A stretch of DNA of 64,000 bases from Pseudomonas sp. DC1.2 (GTDB lineage Bacteria > Pseudomonadota > Gammaproteobacteria > Pseudomonadales > Pseudomonadaceae), in NCBI RefSeq assembly GCF_034351645.1, contig NZ_CP133782.1, positions 1,679,001 through 1,743,000 on the forward strand. Direction: 5' to 3'. The notes below the pieces were generated by a model. It did no database searches and was not told where the DNA came from. It worked only from the letters and a program-made list of their open reading frames with translations. The position numbers and the translations under genes were made by a program. Within the stretch, counting starts at the first letter, position 1, and each line of letters opens with the position of its first letter. Positions 63,701 through 64,000 of the stretch are shown here, piece after piece.

Positions 63701-64000
63701 GGTGGCAGCTTTATTGATAGCGATACGGAAGCGAAATTAATTGAAGTTCAGATTCGTTGCCCGTCATCAGACCAAAATTACACTGTCCCAGTCCATTTCC
63801 TACAGTTTTGTGGGATCTCGCCGGCTTGTGCTAGTTGCTAGTCGTCGGTAATTTAATAACTCATTGAGTAGCTCTGTTCTTCTTAGCGGACTTGGCTAAT
63901 AACGCTTCTTGAATAAAAGCCTTATGTTGAGCTGTGGCTTCTAAATAAATTGGCGCGTGGCTGTTTTAGTAAGGTTGTCTGATTTTTTCTGTGTTGAACT
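63701..64000. other. AT-rich stretch without a supported gene
   Basis: Base composition drops clearly below the rest of the window. Stops are frequent in all frames. A short - frame near 63860-63965 encodes a Lys/Ala-rich tail (KAFIQEALLAKSAKKNRATQ) with no start inside the window; it could be the 3' end of a neighbouring gene but nothing confirms it. No repeat or att-like site was recognised. Confidence 0.5.

Noticed and set aside
1..64000. CRISPR arrays, tRNA/rRNA genes, insertion sequences, integrases
   Set aside because: Looked for direct-repeat arrays, tRNA-like ends and transposase motifs on both strands; none was found.

Overview
The window is one continuous block of a Pseudomonas polar-flagellum and chemotaxis chromosome region, most like the P. 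fluorescens group. The gene order flgKL / glycan genes / fliC-flaG-fliDST / fleQ / fleSR / fliEFGHIJ / fliKLMNOPQR-flhB / flhA-flhF-fleN-fliA / cheYZAB-motCD-parC-parP-cheW is typical of the genus. So are the regulators FleQ, FleS, FleR and FleN, the 491-residue FleQ, the GC-rich codon use and the short Pseudomonas-style palindromic repeats. Nearly everything is on the + strand. No tRNA, rRNA, CRISPR array or insertion sequence was seen.

Layout. 1-2766: 3' part of flgK and all of flgL. 2883-24754: a flagellin-glycosylation block of about 22 kb between flgL and fliC. It holds (a) a giant FgtA-like multidomain glycosyltransferase; (b) a CDP-sugar pathway of nucleotidyltransferase, 4,6-dehydratase, epimerase, C-methyltransferase, aminotransferase, acyltransferase and CmcI-like methyltransferase, predicted to make an N-acylated, C-methylated amino-dideoxyhexose; (c) a second giant glycosyltransferase; (d) a complete pseudaminic-acid operon (pseB, pseC, a methylase, pseF, a pseG-pseH fusion, pseI); (e) a KASIII-like ketoacyl synthase, a Maf/DUF115 flagellin glycosyltransferase and a small Cys-rich protein. 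25000-28629: a short flagellin, FlaG, the filament cap FliD and the chaperones FliS and FliT. 28803-33003: the regulators FleQ and FleSR. 33134-38899: fliE to fliJ (MS ring, rotor switch, export ATPase). 39059-41469: HsbA-HsbR-HptB partner-switch module. 41552-48490: fliK to flhB (hook-length control, C ring, export gate). 48491-49020: a 530-base gap with structured DNA. 49021-54180: flhA, flhF, fleN, fliA. 54337-63335: chemotaxis genes, second stator (MotCD) and the ParC/ParP polar-localisation pair. 63351-63690: a palindromic repeat and a convergent FlhB C-terminal-like gene whose 5' end looks cut off. From about 63700 to the end the base composition turns AT-rich and no gene can be supported.

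Regulation visible in sequence: sigma-54 (-24/-12) motifs with exact spacing lie before fleSR, fliE, fliK, fliL and flhA, and weaker ones before the CDP-sugar operon, cheY and cheW. FliA (sigma-28) motifs with the exact 11-base spacer lie before fliC and fliS. Factor-independent terminators close fgtA, fliC, fliD and fleR, and one near-perfect bidirectional hairpin separates the KASIII gene from maf.

How it works together: FleQ, FleSR and FleN run the flagellar hierarchy. FlhF and FleN set pole and number. The rod, ring and export genes build the basal body. FliA then turns on flagellin and probably the chaperones. The glycan block, inserted exactly beside flagellin, likely makes two different nucleotide-activated sugars (CDP- and CMP-linked) that the large glycosyltransferases and Maf attach to FliC before export.
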